A DNA stretch of 64,000 nt from Malikia spinosa (GTDB taxonomy: Bacteria; Pseudomonadota; Gammaproteobacteria; Burkholderiales; Burkholderiaceae_C): assembly GCF_002980625.1 (NCBI RefSeq), contig NZ_PVLR01000012.1, forward strand, positions 143,519-207,518, given 5' to 3'. The notes beneath the pieces were generated by a model. The model saw only the letters and a program-made list of their open reading frames with translations, did no database searches and had not been told where the DNA came from. Positions 9,412 through 17,719 of this stretch are shown here, piece after piece (the first letter of the stretch is position 1; the number at the start of each line of letters is the position of its first letter). The translations under genes and the position numbers were made by a program.

Positions 9412-10098
9412 ATGGCCAAGACCCCGATCGAGTCGGCCGCCTTGCCACTGGCCGAAGCGGCGGCGGGTGCAGCGCCACCGTTGCGCCCGCCCTACTGGGC
9501 CGAGGCCTGCCGTCACCTGATGAAGCGCGACCGCGTGATGAAGAAGCTCATCCCGCAGTTTCCGGATGTGACGCTGCAATCGCGTGCCGATCCCTTCACG
9601 ACGCTGGCGCGCAGCGTGATCGGCCAGCAGATCTCGGTCAAGTCGGCGCAGGCGGCCTGGCACCGCTTCGTCAAGCTGCTGCCCGAAGTCAGTCCGGCCC
9701 GCGTGCTGGCGCTGGCGCCCGAGGCCATGCGGGCTGCGGGCCTGAGCGCGCGCAAGATCGACTACCTGGTCGACCTCGCGCGCCATTTCGACTCGGGCGA
9801 CTTGCATGTCGAGGCCTGGCACGACATGGATGACGAGTCCATCATCCAGGAGCTGGTCGCGATCCGCGGCATCGGCCGCTGGACGGCCGAGATGTTCCTG
9901 ATCTTCTACCTGTTGCGTCCCAACGTGCTGCCGCTCGATGATGCGGGGCTGATCCGCGGCATCAGCGAAAGCTATTTCTCGGGCGAACCGGTCAGCCGCA
10001 GCGAGGCGCGCGAGGTCGCCGCGGCCTGGTCGCCCTATTGCAGCGTCGCGACTTGGTATATTTGGCGCTCGTTGGATCCCGTGCCGGCGGCGACCTGA
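9412..10098 (+). CDS. HhH-GPD DNA glycosylase, AlkA-like 3-methyladenine glycosylase
   Basis: Base-excision repair glycosylase removing alkylated purines. The 228-residue protein shows the helix-hairpin-helix VAIRGIGRWTAEMF (about 149-162) and the catalytic GPD aspartate in LPLDDAG (D176/D177). SVIGQQIS near residue 70 is typical of the AlkA/Mag branch. It lacks the Fe-S cluster cysteines of MutY/Nth and the N-terminal TBP-like domain of E. coli AlkA, so it is the short bacterial Mag type. It starts one base after the cysS stop and is followed by accA 39 bp later. Substrate preference beyond alkylpurines cannot be told from sequence. Confidence 0.88.
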   Translation: MAKTPIESAALPLAEAAAGAAPPLRPPYWAEACRHLMKRDRVMKKLIPQFPDVTLQSRADPFTTLARSVIGQQISVKSAQAAWHRFVKLLPEVSPARVLALAPEAMRAAGLSARKIDYLVDLARHFDSGDLHVEAWHDMDDESIIQELVAIRGIGRWTAEMFLIFYLLRPNVLPLDDAGLIRGISESYFSGEPVSRSEAREVAAAWSPYCSVATWYIWRSLDPVPAAT

Positions 10099-10137
10099 AG
10101 CGTTCGCGCACCATAGAACCGACCAAAGGAGTAAACC

Positions 10138-11127
10138 TTGGCGAAAAAGAATTTCCTCGACTTCGAGCAACCGATTGCCGAACTCGAAAACAAAATCGAA
10201 GAACTGCGCTATGTCCAGAGCGAGTCCGCGGTCGACATCTCGGAAGAGATCGAGCAGCTTGGCAAGAAGAGCCTGCAGCTGACCAAGGACATCTACAGTC
10301 AGCTGACGCCCTGGCAGATCACCAAGATCGCGCGCCACAGCGACCGGCCCTACACGCTGGACTATGTGAACGGCATCTTCACCCATTTCGTCGAGCTGCA
10401 CGGCGACCGTCATTTCGCTGACGATCTGGCGATCGTCGGCGGCCTGGCGCGCTTCAACGGCCAGCCCTGCATGGTCATCGGCCACCAGAAGGGCCGCGAC
10501 ACCAAGGAGCGCGCGATGCGCAACTTCGGCATGACCAAGCCCGAGGGCTACCGCAAGGCCCTGCGCCTGATGAAGCTGGCCGAGAAGTTCAAGCTGCCGG
10601 TGTTCACCTTCGTCGACACCCCGGGCGCCTACCCCGGCATCGATGCCGAGGAACGCGGCCAGTCGGAGGCGATCGGCCGCAACATCTTCGAGATGGCGCA
10701 GCTCGAAGTCCCGATCATCTCGACCATCATCGGCGAGGGCGGCTCGGGCGGCGCGCTGGCGATCTCGGTCGCCGACCAGGTGCTGATGCTGCAGTATTCG
10801 GTCTATTCGGTCATCAGCCCGGAAGGCTGTGCCTCCATCCTCTGGAAGACCAGCGAGCGCGCCAGCGACGCGGCCGAGGCACTCGGCATCACCGCGCACC
10901 GCCTGAAGGCGCTGGGCCTGGTCGACAAGATCGTCAGCGAGCCGGTCGGCGGCGCCCACCGTGACCCGCAGGCCATGGCCGCCAGCCTCAAGCGCGCGCT
11001 GGCCGACGCCTGGCGCCAGCTGGCCGATCTCAAGACCGACGAGCTGATCGAGCGTCGCCACGCCCGCCTCAACAGCTACGGCCGCTTCACCGACACCAAG
11101 GCGGATGCCAAGGGCCGGCGCGGCTGA
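10138..11127 (+). CDS. accA: Acetyl-CoA carboxylase carboxyltransferase subunit alpha
   Basis: Alpha half of the carboxyltransferase that moves the carboxyl group from biotin to acetyl-CoA, making malonyl-CoA for fatty acid synthesis; it pairs with AccD, encoded about 42 kb away in this window. 329 residues with the crotonase-like core, including [17 protein letters not shown] and the oxyanion-hole region [11 protein letters not shown]. Translation starts at TTG, supported by AAAGGAG seven bases upstream and by the family N-terminus ([10 protein letters not shown]). Its 3' end overlaps tilS by 23 bases, a neighbourhood typical of betaproteobacteria. Confidence 0.96.
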   Translation: MAKKNFLDFEQPIAELENKIEELRYVQSESAVDISEEIEQLGKKSLQLTKDIYSQLTPWQITKIARHSDRPYTLDYVNGIFTHFVELHGDRHFADDLAIVGGLARFNGQPCMVIGHQKGRDTKERAMRNFGMTKPEGYRKALRLMKLAEKFKLPVFTFVDTPGAYPGIDAEERGQSEAIGRNIFEMAQLEVPIISTIIGEGGSGGALAISVADQVLMLQYSVYSVISPEGCASILWKTSERASDAAEALGITAHRLKALGLVDKIVSEPVGGAHRDPQAMAASLKRALADAWRQLADLKTDELIERRHARLNSYGRFTDTKADAKGRRG

Positions 11128-12097
11128 CCATCCCTGCCTCGGCGCCCTGGGTGCCTGGGCGGCGCGCCATCCGCTGCCGCCCGAGGCGGCTGCCGCCAGC
11201 CAGCCCTGGGCCGTCGCCTACAGCGGTGGCGCCGATTCGACCGCCTTGCTGCTGGCTGCGCAGGCGCTGTGGCCGGGTCGGGTGCAGGCGCTGCATGTGC
11301 ACCACGGCCTGCAGGCCGCTGGCGATGATTTCGAGCGCCATGCGCGCGCTGCCTGCTCCCGCCTCGATGTTCCGCTGACCGTGCTGCGCGTCGATGCGCG
11401 CCATGCGCCCGGTCAGAGTCCCGAGGACGCCGCGCGCCAGTCCCGCTACCGCGCGCTGGCCGCTGCAGCCCTTGATGCCGGTGCTGCCTGCGTGCTGCTG
11501 GGCCAGCATGCGCAGGACCAGGCCGAGACCCTGCTGCTGGCGCTGAGCCGTGGCGCCGGACTGCCGGGCCTGGCCGGCATGGCCGAGTCCTTCGAGCGCC
11601 ATGGCGCACGCTTCGGTCGCCCGCTGCTGGCGGTCGATGGCCAGGCCTTGCGCGACTGGCTCGATGGGCAGGGCATTGCCTATGTGGTCGATCCGACCAA
11701 TGCCGATCAGCGCTACACCCGCAACCGCATTCGCGCGCGTCTGCTGCCGGCCTTCGCCGAGTCGTTTTCCGCCTATGCGCAGACGCTGGCGCGCAGTGCG
11801 CGCCACGCCGCGCAGGCGCAGACCCTGCTCGACGAGGTCGCGGCACAGGACCTGGCGCTGGTCGGCGACCCACCCGTCATCAAGGCGCTGCAGCGTCTGA
11901 GCCGGGCCCGGCAGGCCAATCTCCTGCGCCACTGGCTGCGCCTGCATTGGCAGGCCGGCCCCAGCGAGGCCCAGCTCGAGCAGGCGCTGGAACAGATCGC
12001 CGCCTGCACCACGCGCGGCCATCAGATCCGGCTCAAGCTCGCCAGCGGCTATCTGCTGCGCGCCGGCGCCGGGTTGAGCTATCAGCCACCGATATAA
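11105..12097 (+). CDS. tilS: tRNA(Ile)-lysidine synthase TilS, short form
   Basis: Attaches lysine to C34 of tRNA-Ile(CAU), changing its decoding from AUG to AUA; essential in most bacteria. The PP-loop ATP pyrophosphatase motif SGGADS is at residues 40-45, followed by VHHGLQ and [15 protein letters not shown]. At 330 residues it is about 100 shorter than the E. coli enzyme and appears to lack the C-terminal tRNA-binding domain found there, resembling the compact type known from Aquifex. The start lies inside accA (23-bp overlap), so translation is probably coupled. It ends at the point where a lysC promoter-like TATAAT begins. Confidence 0.92.
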   Translation: MPRAGAADHPCLGALGAWAARHPLPPEAAAASQPWAVAYSGGADSTALLLAAQALWPGRVQALHVHHGLQAAGDDFERHARAACSRLDVPLTVLRVDARHAPGQSPEDAARQSRYRALAAAALDAGAACVLLGQHAQDQAETLLLALSRGAGLPGLAGMAESFERHGARFGRPLLAVDGQALRDWLDGQGIAYVVDPTNADQRYTRNRIRARLLPAFAESFSAYAQTLARSARHAAQAQTLLDEVAAQDLALVGDPPVIKALQRLSRARQANLLRHWLRLHWQAGPSEAQLEQALEQIAACTTRGHQIRLKLASGYLLRAGAGLSYQPPI

Positions 12098-12134
12098 TTG
12101 AAATGTTTTGCGTCCGGCAGCCGGCGTCGCAAAA
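12093..12134 (+). promoter_or_regulatory. Possible lysC promoter -10 and leader hairpin
   Basis: A perfect TATAAT (12093-12098) overlaps the last codons of tilS, but no good -35 lies 16-18 bp upstream (TTGAGC at 12074 gives only 13 bp). Directly downstream is a stem-loop with outer arms TTTTGCG/CGCAAAA (12106-12112 and 12128-12134) and an inner CCGG-CAG-CCGG stem, ending 36 bases before the lysC ATG. It is too small to be the lysine riboswitch. Promoter and structured leader are inference. Confidence 0.4.
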
Positions 12135-12170
12135 GTTTCACATTCCGGCCTTACCTACACCGTTTTCACG

Positions 12171-13454
12171 ATGGCACTGATCGTTCACAAATACGGCGGC
12201 ACCAGCATGGGCTCGACCGAGCGCATCCGCAACGTTGCCAAGCGTGTCGCCAAGTGGCACCGCGCCGGTCACCAGATGGTGGTCGTGCCCAGCGCCATGA
12301 GCGGCGAAACCAACCGCCTGCTGGGCCTGGCCAAGGAACTCGCACCGGCCAAGCCGGGCGCTGCCTATGGCCGCGAACTCGACCAGCTCGGCGCCACCGG
12401 CGAGCAGGCCTCGTCCGCGCTGCTGGCGATCGCGCTGCAGGCCGAAGGCCTGGAGGCGATCAGCTTCTCGGGCTGGCAGGTACCGATCAAGACCGACAGC
12501 AGCTACACCAAGGCGCGCATCGAGTCGATCGAGGATGTCCGCGTCAAGGCCGAGCTCGATGCCGGCAAGGTCGTGATCATCACCGGCTTCCAGGGCGTCG
12601 ACCCGCTGGGTAACGTGACCACGCTCGGTCGCGGCGGCTCCGACACCTCGGCCGTGGCCGTGGCAGCGGCGCTCAAGGCCGACGAATGCCTGATCTACAC
12701 CGACGTCGACGGCGTCTACACCACCGACCCGCGCGTGGTGCCGCAAGCCCGCCGCATGGAGCGTGTCAGCTTCGAGGAAATGCTCGAGATGGCCAGCATG
12801 GGCTCCAAGGTGCTGCAGATCCGCTCGGTGGAGTTCGCCGGCAAATACCGTGTCCCGATGCGCGTGCTCTCGAGCTTCACGCCCTGGGACATCGACCTGA
12901 ACGAAGAAGCCCGCTCGGGCACCCTGATCACTTTCGAGGACAACGAAGATATGGAACAAGCCGTCGTTTCCGGTATTGCCTTCAACCGCGACGAGGCCAA
13001 GGTCTCGGTCCTGGGCGTGCCCGACACCCCCGGCATCGCCTACCAGATCCTGGGCGCGGTCGCCGATGCCAACATCGAAGTCGACGTCATCATCCAGAAT
13101 GTGAGCAAGGACGGCAAGACCGACTTCAGCTTCACCGTCAACCGCAACGACCTGGCCAAGACGCTGGACCTGCTGCAGGAACAGGTCGTGCCCAAGCTCG
13201 GCGCCACCGAAGTGCTCGGCGACGCCAAGATCTGCAAGGTCAGCATCGTCGGCATCGGCATGCGCAGCCATGTCGGCGTCGCCAGCCGCATGTTCCGCTG
13301 CCTGAGCAACGACAACATCAACATCCAGATGATCTCGACCTCCGAGATCAAGACTTCGGTCGTGATCGACGAGAAGTACATGGAGCTGGCCGTGCGCGCG
13401 CTGCACCGCGAGTTTGACCTCGACCAGCCGCAAGATTCTCTGGCCAAGGCCTGA
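12171..13454 (+). CDS. lysC: Aspartate kinase
   Basis: Phosphorylates aspartate, the first step to lysine, threonine, methionine and diaminopimelate; the next enzyme, Asd, is encoded at 57-58 kb. 427 residues. The N-terminal kinase domain begins KYGGTS (7-12) and includes GRGGSDTSA; two ACT domains follow from about residue 265 (VSGIAFNRDEAKV, then KVSIVGIGMRSHVGVA), which in related enzymes give feedback inhibition by lysine and threonine. The start is the ATG preceding ALIVHKYGG; frames further upstream are non-coding leader. It is a stand-alone enzyme, not fused to homoserine dehydrogenase. tRNA-Ser(GCU) follows 34 bp downstream. Confidence 0.96.
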   Translation: MALIVHKYGGTSMGSTERIRNVAKRVAKWHRAGHQMVVVPSAMSGETNRLLGLAKELAPAKPGAAYGRELDQLGATGEQASSALLAIALQAEGLEAISFSGWQVPIKTDSSYTKARIESIEDVRVKAELDAGKVVIITGFQGVDPLGNVTTLGRGGSDTSAVAVAAALKADECLIYTDVDGVYTTDPRVVPQARRMERVSFEEMLEMASMGSKVLQIRSVEFAGKYRVPMRVLSSFTPWDIDLNEEARSGTLITFEDNEDMEQAVVSGIAFNRDEAKVSVLGVPDTPGIAYQILGAVADANIEVDVIIQNVSKDGKTDFSFTVNRNDLAKTLDLLQEQVVPKLGATEVLGDAKICKVSIVGIGMRSHVGVASRMFRCLSNDNINIQMISTSEIKTSVVIDEKYMELAVRALHREFDLDQPQDSLAKA

Positions 13455-13478
13455 AAATCACGTTTTTTGAGGCATAAT
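13451..13478 (+). promoter_or_regulatory. Putative sigma-70 promoter of tRNA-Ser(GCU)
   Basis: CTGAAA (13451-13456, four of six matches to TTGACA), a 16-bp spacer, then CATAAT (13473-13478, five of six to TATAAT), ending 10 bp before the mature tRNA 5' end. The -35 overlaps the lysC stop codon. Placement fits a tRNA promoter; motif strength is moderate. Confidence 0.45.
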
Positions 13479-13488
13479 AGATGCTTCT

Positions 13489-13581
13489 GGAGCGGTGACC
13501 GAGTGGCCGAAGGTGCTCCCCTGCTAAGGGAGTATGGGGTGTAGAGCCTCATCGAGGGTTCGAATCCCTCCCGCTCCGCCA
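13489..13581 (+). tRNA. tRNA-Ser(GCU)
   Basis: Acceptor arms GGAGCGG (13489-13495) and CCGCTCC (13571-13577) pair perfectly, with discriminator G and encoded CCA. The anticodon stem CTCCC/GGGAG encloses CTGCTAA, giving anticodon GCU (13523-13525), which reads AGC and AGU. A long variable arm and the GGTTCGAATCC T-arm confirm a class II serine tRNA. Length 93 with CCA. Confidence 0.97.
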
Positions 13582-13585
13582 AGAT

Positions 13586-13620
13586 AAAGCCCAAGTGATG
13601 CAAGTCACTTGGGCTTTTTT
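13586..13620 (+). terminator. Rho-independent terminator after tRNA-Ser(GCU)
   Basis: Perfect inverted repeat AAGCCCAAGTGA / TCACTTGGGCTT with a six-base loop and a run of six T. It starts five bases after the tRNA CCA end and should terminate transcription from the tRNA, and possibly from lysC. Confidence 0.93.
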
Positions 13621-13688
13621 CTGTCTGTGCCGATCCCAGGTCTGGCGCCAGGGTGAGTGCCGCGCACGAATGCGGGCAGAATGCCCGG

Positions 13689-14960
13689 ATGGATGTCAAT
13701 GTTCCAAGTTTGCTGGTGGCGATCATCGTGATGAGTGCGACCCTGGTGCTTCCGGTCGCGCTGGTACCCTTGCGCCAGCATCCCGAATTGCGCACCTGGG
13801 CCTGGGCGCTCGGGGCCAATACGCTGGCCTATGTGCTGTTTGTGCTGCGCGGCCAGGTCAGCGATCTGTTGTCGGTCGTGCTCGCCAATGTCGCGGTGGC
13901 GCAGACGCTGGTGCTGTTTTACCTGGGCATCTGTCGCTTCCAGCAACGCGAGCCATCGCGCTGGCTCAGCGTTGCGCCGGTGCTGCTGGTCGGTGCGAGC
14001 TTCCCCTTGCTGCTCGACAAGCTGCCGCTGCGCGTCATGCTCGGCTGCTCGGTCTATGCGGCGCAATCGCTGGCCTGCGTCGTCATCCTGGTCCGGTGCC
14101 GAGAGCAGACCATCGGCAGAGGCCAGTATCTCCTGATGGCTGGCTTCACCCTGGCGACGCTGGTTTCGCTGTTCCGCATCGGTGCTGCCGCGAGCGGGTA
14201 TATGGAACTGCTGTCGATCCTGCTGACCAATCCCGTGCAGGTCACAACCTTTCTGGTCCTCATCGTCGCGCTGATCCTGTTTGGCACTGGCCTGGCGCTG
14301 ATGGTCCATGAGCGCAGCGAGTCGCAGCTCGCGCGCCAGAGCGGACTGCTTGAGCAGCAGAACCGGCTGTTGCAGCAGTATTCCAACAGGCTCGAGGCTG
14401 CCAACCTCAGCCTGACCGAGCTTTCGATCACCGACAGCCTGACCGGCCTGGGCAACCGCAGGCATTTCGACGAAGTGCTGCGCACCGAATGGGAGAGGGC
14501 CCGGCGCGGCGGCAAGCCGCTCGCGCTGCTGCTGATCGACATCGATTGCTTCAAGGACTACAACGACTGCTACGGCCATCAGGCCGGCGATGATTGCCTC
14601 ATGAAGGTCGCAACCGTACTGCGCACCAGCCTCAGGCGCGCGGGCGACCTCGCGGCGCGTTACGGTGGCGAGGAGTTCGCCGTCGTGCCGGTCGATGCCG
14701 ATCTCGAGCAGGCCCGTCAGCTCGCCCAGGCAATTTGCCGTGCCGTCGCAGCGCAGGCACTGGCTCATGTCCGCTCGCCGCATGGCCGGGTCACGGTCAG
14801 CATCGGTGTCGCCGCCCTCGTTCCATCCCTGGATGCGCAGAGCGAGCCCGAAGCACTGATCCGGCGTGCCGATGCTGCGCTGTACCGCGCCAAGGAGGGC
14901 GGGCGCAACAAGGTCGAGGTCGATCGCCTGCCTGCCCGCTGCGTCAATGCCCCGTCGTGA
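13689..14960 (+). CDS. Membrane-anchored diguanylate cyclase (GGDEF)
   Basis: Makes cyclic di-GMP from two GTP. About 423 residues: the N-terminal 215 residues are hydrophobic, with six to seven membrane helices, then a short coiled-coil linker (QSGLLEQQNRLLQQYSNRLEA region), then a GGDEF domain. The active-site loop reads GGEEF near residue 326, a functional variant. The inhibitory-site motif RxxD occurs as RAGD exactly five residues before it, so product feedback is expected. No EAL or HAMP domain is present. I start at the ATG at 13689; a GTG 12 codons upstream is possible. It stands in the accessory block between two tRNA-Ser genes with no c-di-GMP partner nearby. The N-terminal sensor input is unidentified. 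Confidence 0.9.
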   Translation: MDVNVPSLLVAIIVMSATLVLPVALVPLRQHPELRTWAWALGANTLAYVLFVLRGQVSDLLSVVLANVAVAQTLVLFYLGICRFQQREPSRWLSVAPVLLVGASFPLLLDKLPLRVMLGCSVYAAQSLACVVILVRCREQTIGRGQYLLMAGFTLATLVSLFRIGAAASGYMELLSILLTNPVQVTTFLVLIVALILFGTGLALMVHERSESQLARQSGLLEQQNRLLQQYSNRLEAANLSLTELSITDSLTGLGNRRHFDEVLRTEWERARRGGKPLALLLIDIDCFKDYNDCYGHQAGDDCLMKVATVLRTSLRRAGDLAARYGGEEFAVVPVDADLEQARQLAQAICRAVAAQALAHVRSPHGRVTVSIGVAALVPSLDAQSEPEALIRRADAALYRAKEGGRNKVEVDRLPARCVNAPS

Positions 14961-15038
14961 TCCAGCCGTCCTCCAGCAGGCTGGTGCAGCGCTTCAACAA
15001 TAATCAAGACTTCACCGACCATTGACTCAGAGGCACCG

Positions 15039-16970
15039 ATGAGCGCGGCTCCCCCGATTGTCATGACCCGCGAGCAGAGCGATATCTGCGCCTGCACCCA
15101 CCCGCGTATCCTGGTCGAGGCCAATGCGGGTGCCGGCAAGACCACGACCGCGGCGATGAAGATCGCCCGCCTGGTCGAGCAGGGCGCCAACCCGTCCCGG
15201 ATTCTGGCGCTGTCCTACACCGAGCCCGGCGTCCAGGCCTATCTGGCGGCCTTCGAGCGGCTGGGGCTCAAGCCCGAACTGGCCCGTGCCATCCGGGTCG
15301 GCACGCTGGAGGATTTCTGCGCAGCGCGCCTGAAATGGCTGGAGAACTGGGTGGTCGAGCGGCTGAACCGGGCTGAGCAGGTGCGTCCCGCGGTACTGGC
15401 TGCGATCGCCAGCGCGCGCGAATCGGTCTCGGGCCGGTACGCGGGCGAGTTCGCGCTCGACGGCAGCGGTGAATTCGCGGTCGAGGGCTTGCTCGACGAA
15501 TTTGCCCAGATCAAGGGTTCGATGCAGTTGCTGCGCCAGGAGGAGGGCTTTCGCATCACCCCGGACAGCGCGGGCGAACTGGGGCGCGATTTCACGACGC
15601 TGGCGGTCTACCATTGCTACGAGTCGCAGCGCTGCCACTTCGTCGATCCTGCCGGCGAGCCGCGCGTGAAGTTCCGCTATGCCGGCGACGCCACCTACGA
15701 CCTGGCACGCATCCTGGCATCGGATGACCCGTCATTCAGCTGGGAGCGGCACCCGCTGCGGCTCAAGCTCGATGCGGTGATCCTTGACGAGATGCACGAC
15801 AGCAACTGGGCCATGTTCACCGTGCTGCAGGCCTTGCTGGCCGTCAACGACGGGGTGCAATTCCTGGGCGTGGGCGATCGGGACCAGGTCATTCACGCCC
15901 GCGACGGTGCCGATGCCTATTTCATGGGGCCGGGCTTCGCGGCCTTCATCGGTGAGCCGCAGCGCCTGCCGCTGACCGAGACCCGTCGCTTCGGCGCCGG
16001 GATCGCGCAGCCCCTGGCCCGCCTGGCGCACAAGCCCTATCCCAGCCATGCCGCGCTCCAGTCCAGGGTGGAAATACGCCAGGCCGGCTCGGCTGCCGAG
16101 CTGATCGGCTGGATCAACGACGCGCTGACCCGGCGCCCGGGCTTGCGCCCGGATTCCCCGCGTTCGCAACTGGCGCTGCTGCTGCGTCATCCCAGTGCTG
16201 CGACCGAACTCGAGCATGGCTTGCGCCGGCAGGCGATCCGCTACCAGAGCGTCGGCTTCACCAGCTACCTGGAGCGACCGGAAGTCCTGTTCGTGCGCCT
16301 GCTGTTCGCGGCGGCCGTCAGGCTGCCGGATCAATTCCGCTCCGCGCTGCTGGCGCCGGCCAAGCGGGCGGCCTGGGAGTTCATCGGCGGCGTCGTGCTC
16401 GATGCCGACGCGGCCCAGACCGCCCAGGTCGTCGAGCAGGCGTCCGAGGCCAATTTCGCCGAGTTCGTGCTGCCCGCCCTGCTCAGACAGACCCCGCACC
16501 AGGCCGCGAGCCGGCAGGTGCAGCAGGCCATGCGGCTGGCGGCTTCCGACCGGATCGAGGATCTGCCGCGCGCCATTGCCGCGCTCGACATCCGCCAGCT
16601 CGCGCGCCGGGTCTTTGTGCAGGTCGAGGCTGCCGAGGACAGCGAGCGCTCGCTGCAAGGACTGGTGCGAGCGAGCCAGTCCTATGCCTCGATCAGCGAG
16701 TTCCTGCGTAGCCTGCTGGCGCATGACTATGATGCCCATGCCGAAAAATGGGCTGGCGAGCGCATCATCCTGTCGAGCATCGAGGCGGCCAAGGGACTGG
16801 AGTTCGAGCATGTCATCATTCCCGACCTGAACCGGAGCGATTTCGATGGCGAGCGGGCCGACGAGCGCAACCTGTTCTATGTCGCGGCCTCGCGCGCCAG
16901 GCAGCAGCTGACCCTGGTCCATCGCCCCGGCCAGGCCAGCAGCTATCTGCGCCATTTCGTGTCGAACTGA
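15039..16970 (+). CDS. UvrD/Rep-like superfamily 1 helicase, orphan
   Basis: 643-residue SF1A-type DNA helicase or ATPase. Walker A is ANAGAGKTTT (K34); motif II is DEMHD near residue 250, where UvrD has DEAQD; motif III is VGDRDQVIHARDGAD (UvrD has GDDDQSIY); motif IV resembles TETRRFG; motif V is AAKGLEFEHVIIPDL, and motif VI NLFYVAASRARQQLTL near 612. All ATPase motifs are therefore present, with several unusual substitutions. It is shorter than UvrD, Rep or PcrA (about 670-730) and has no nuclease domain. The nearest upstream gene is the GGDEF protein (78 bp); no nuclease, TOPRIM or methylase gene lies beside it, so a named repair or defence system cannot be assigned. Confidence 0.85.
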   Translation: MSAAPPIVMTREQSDICACTHPRILVEANAGAGKTTTAAMKIARLVEQGANPSRILALSYTEPGVQAYLAAFERLGLKPELARAIRVGTLEDFCAARLKWLENWVVERLNRAEQVRPAVLAAIASARESVSGRYAGEFALDGSGEFAVEGLLDEFAQIKGSMQLLRQEEGFRITPDSAGELGRDFTTLAVYHCYESQRCHFVDPAGEPRVKFRYAGDATYDLARILASDDPSFSWERHPLRLKLDAVILDEMHDSNWAMFTVLQALLAVNDGVQFLGVGDRDQVIHARDGADAYFMGPGFAAFIGEPQRLPLTETRRFGAGIAQPLARLAHKPYPSHAALQSRVEIRQAGSAAELIGWINDALTRRPGLRPDSPRSQLALLLRHPSAATELEHGLRRQAIRYQSVGFTSYLERPEVLFVRLLFAAAVRLPDQFRSALLAPAKRAAWEFIGGVVLDADAAQTAQVVEQASEANFAEFVLPALLRQTPHQAASRQVQQAMRLAASDRIEDLPRAIAALDIRQLARRVFVQVEAAEDSERSLQGLVRASQSYASISEFLRSLLAHDYDAHAEKWAGERIILSSIEAAKGLEFEHVIIPDLNRSDFDGERADERNLFYVAASRARQQLTLVHRPGQASSYLRHFVSN

Positions 16971-16993
16971 GGCTGGATGACGAGCCCGCAAAC

Positions 16994-17021
16994 AACAAAC
17001 CCGCACTGAGGCGGGTTTGTT
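16994..17021 (+). terminator. Terminator-like hairpin after the helicase gene
   Basis: Perfect 11-bp inverted repeat AACAAACCCGC / GCGGGTTTGTT with a six-base loop ACTGAG, 23 bp after the helicase stop. The T-run is carried within the stem (GGGTTTGTTA) and is weak, so termination may be partial. The stem is symmetric enough to act in both directions. Confidence 0.65.
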
Positions 17022-17667
17022 ACTGCTTGACTAGCAGGAGGATATCCCCGTCAAGACGGGGCAGGGCCTTGCGGCGTTCGGTTCAGTGATAGAGACTACT
17101 TGCGAAGCGGACCTCCTTTGCCAAAACCTGTCAGCATCAGCCTGCCCCACTGGTGTGGACGGCACGATCAGGAAAGAAATCACCGTTTGGTTCCATTTCT
17201 TTACCGGAGCCTGCCACTTGCGCTTGCACTCCGGACCTGACGCTTTTCACTATACGCTGACTGTGACAAGTCGCAAGCGATGTCCATGACAGGAGTCGGG
17301 TTTCTGCCTGGCTCGGGGAGTCGGACTGGTTCGCGCCGCCAACCTGAAAAGGGTGAGGTCAGTTGTCGCTGCTGTCGAGGAACTCGGACAGGCGATGATT
17401 GAGCCCGCCCCAGACGCTGATGCTGGCGAAATATTCGGCTTCTGCGCATTCCCGCTGTGCCGCCTGGTTGCCGGCCAGGCCGGTCTTCCTGCCGTGACGG
17501 ACCAGGGGTTGCAGCTTCCACACGGTTTTGTGGCTGGAGGTGGCTGGCCTGTGCTTCTGATTCATGGCTGCTGCTGGATCTCTGATGCTGGGAGGGGGTG
17601 TCTCTTGAGAGACTGATCTGATCAATTATCCCGCACCATTGTGATAACGATGCCGGCGACAAAAAGC
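17022..17667. other. About 650 bp without a convincing gene; palindrome at 17046
   Basis: This stretch between the helicase terminator and the tRNA-Ser(CGA) terminator is visibly less GC-rich than its surroundings. It holds a perfect palindromic hairpin CCCCGTC-AA-GACGGGG (17046-17061) and an isolated perfect Shine-Dalgarno-like AAGGAGGT on the minus strand (complement of 17111-17118) that no start codon follows at a usable distance. Only one weak small reading frame (17359-17565, minus) has coding-like codon use. It could be decayed coding sequence or carry a small RNA; I cannot assign it. Confidence 0.6.
17359..17565 (-). CDS. Doubtful small ORF, 68 aa
   Basis: A 68-residue frame beginning MNQKHRP and ending FLDSSDN. 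It is basic and hydrophilic with no signal peptide or membrane segment. Third codon positions are mostly G or C, as in real genes here, which is the only support. No ribosome-binding site stands before the ATG; the frame can be extended to a TTG 20 codons upstream. I do not recognise any family. It may be a remnant of a larger gene. Confidence 0.25.
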   Translation of the reverse strand: MNQKHRPATSSHKTVWKLQPLVRHGRKTGLAGNQAAQRECAEAEYFASISVWGGLNHRLSEFLDSSDN

Positions 17668-17695
17668 AAAAAAGCCAGCATTTCTGCTGGCTTTT
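17668..17695 (-). terminator. Terminator of tRNA-Ser(CGA)
   Basis: On the minus strand AAAAGCCAGCA-GAAA-TGCTGGCTTTTTT: a strong stem with a GAAA tetraloop and a T-run, 25 bp downstream of the tRNA 3' end. Confidence 0.93.
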
Positions 17696-17719
17696 CCGGA
17701 CTTTGCAAGTCCTTGAATT

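Noticed and set aside
12099..12170. Lysine riboswitch before lysC
   Set aside because: The leader is only about 70 bases and forms one simple stem; the known riboswitch needs about 170 bases and five helices.
15039..16970. Gabija or similar defence system based on the UvrD-like helicase
   Set aside because: No GajA-like ATPase/TOPRIM gene, nuclease or methylase lies beside it, so a defence label is not supported.
17111..17118. Perfect AAGGAGGT on the minus strand as sign of a gene start
   Set aside because: No ATG, GTG or TTG lies 5-10 bases behind it and the next frames close quickly.
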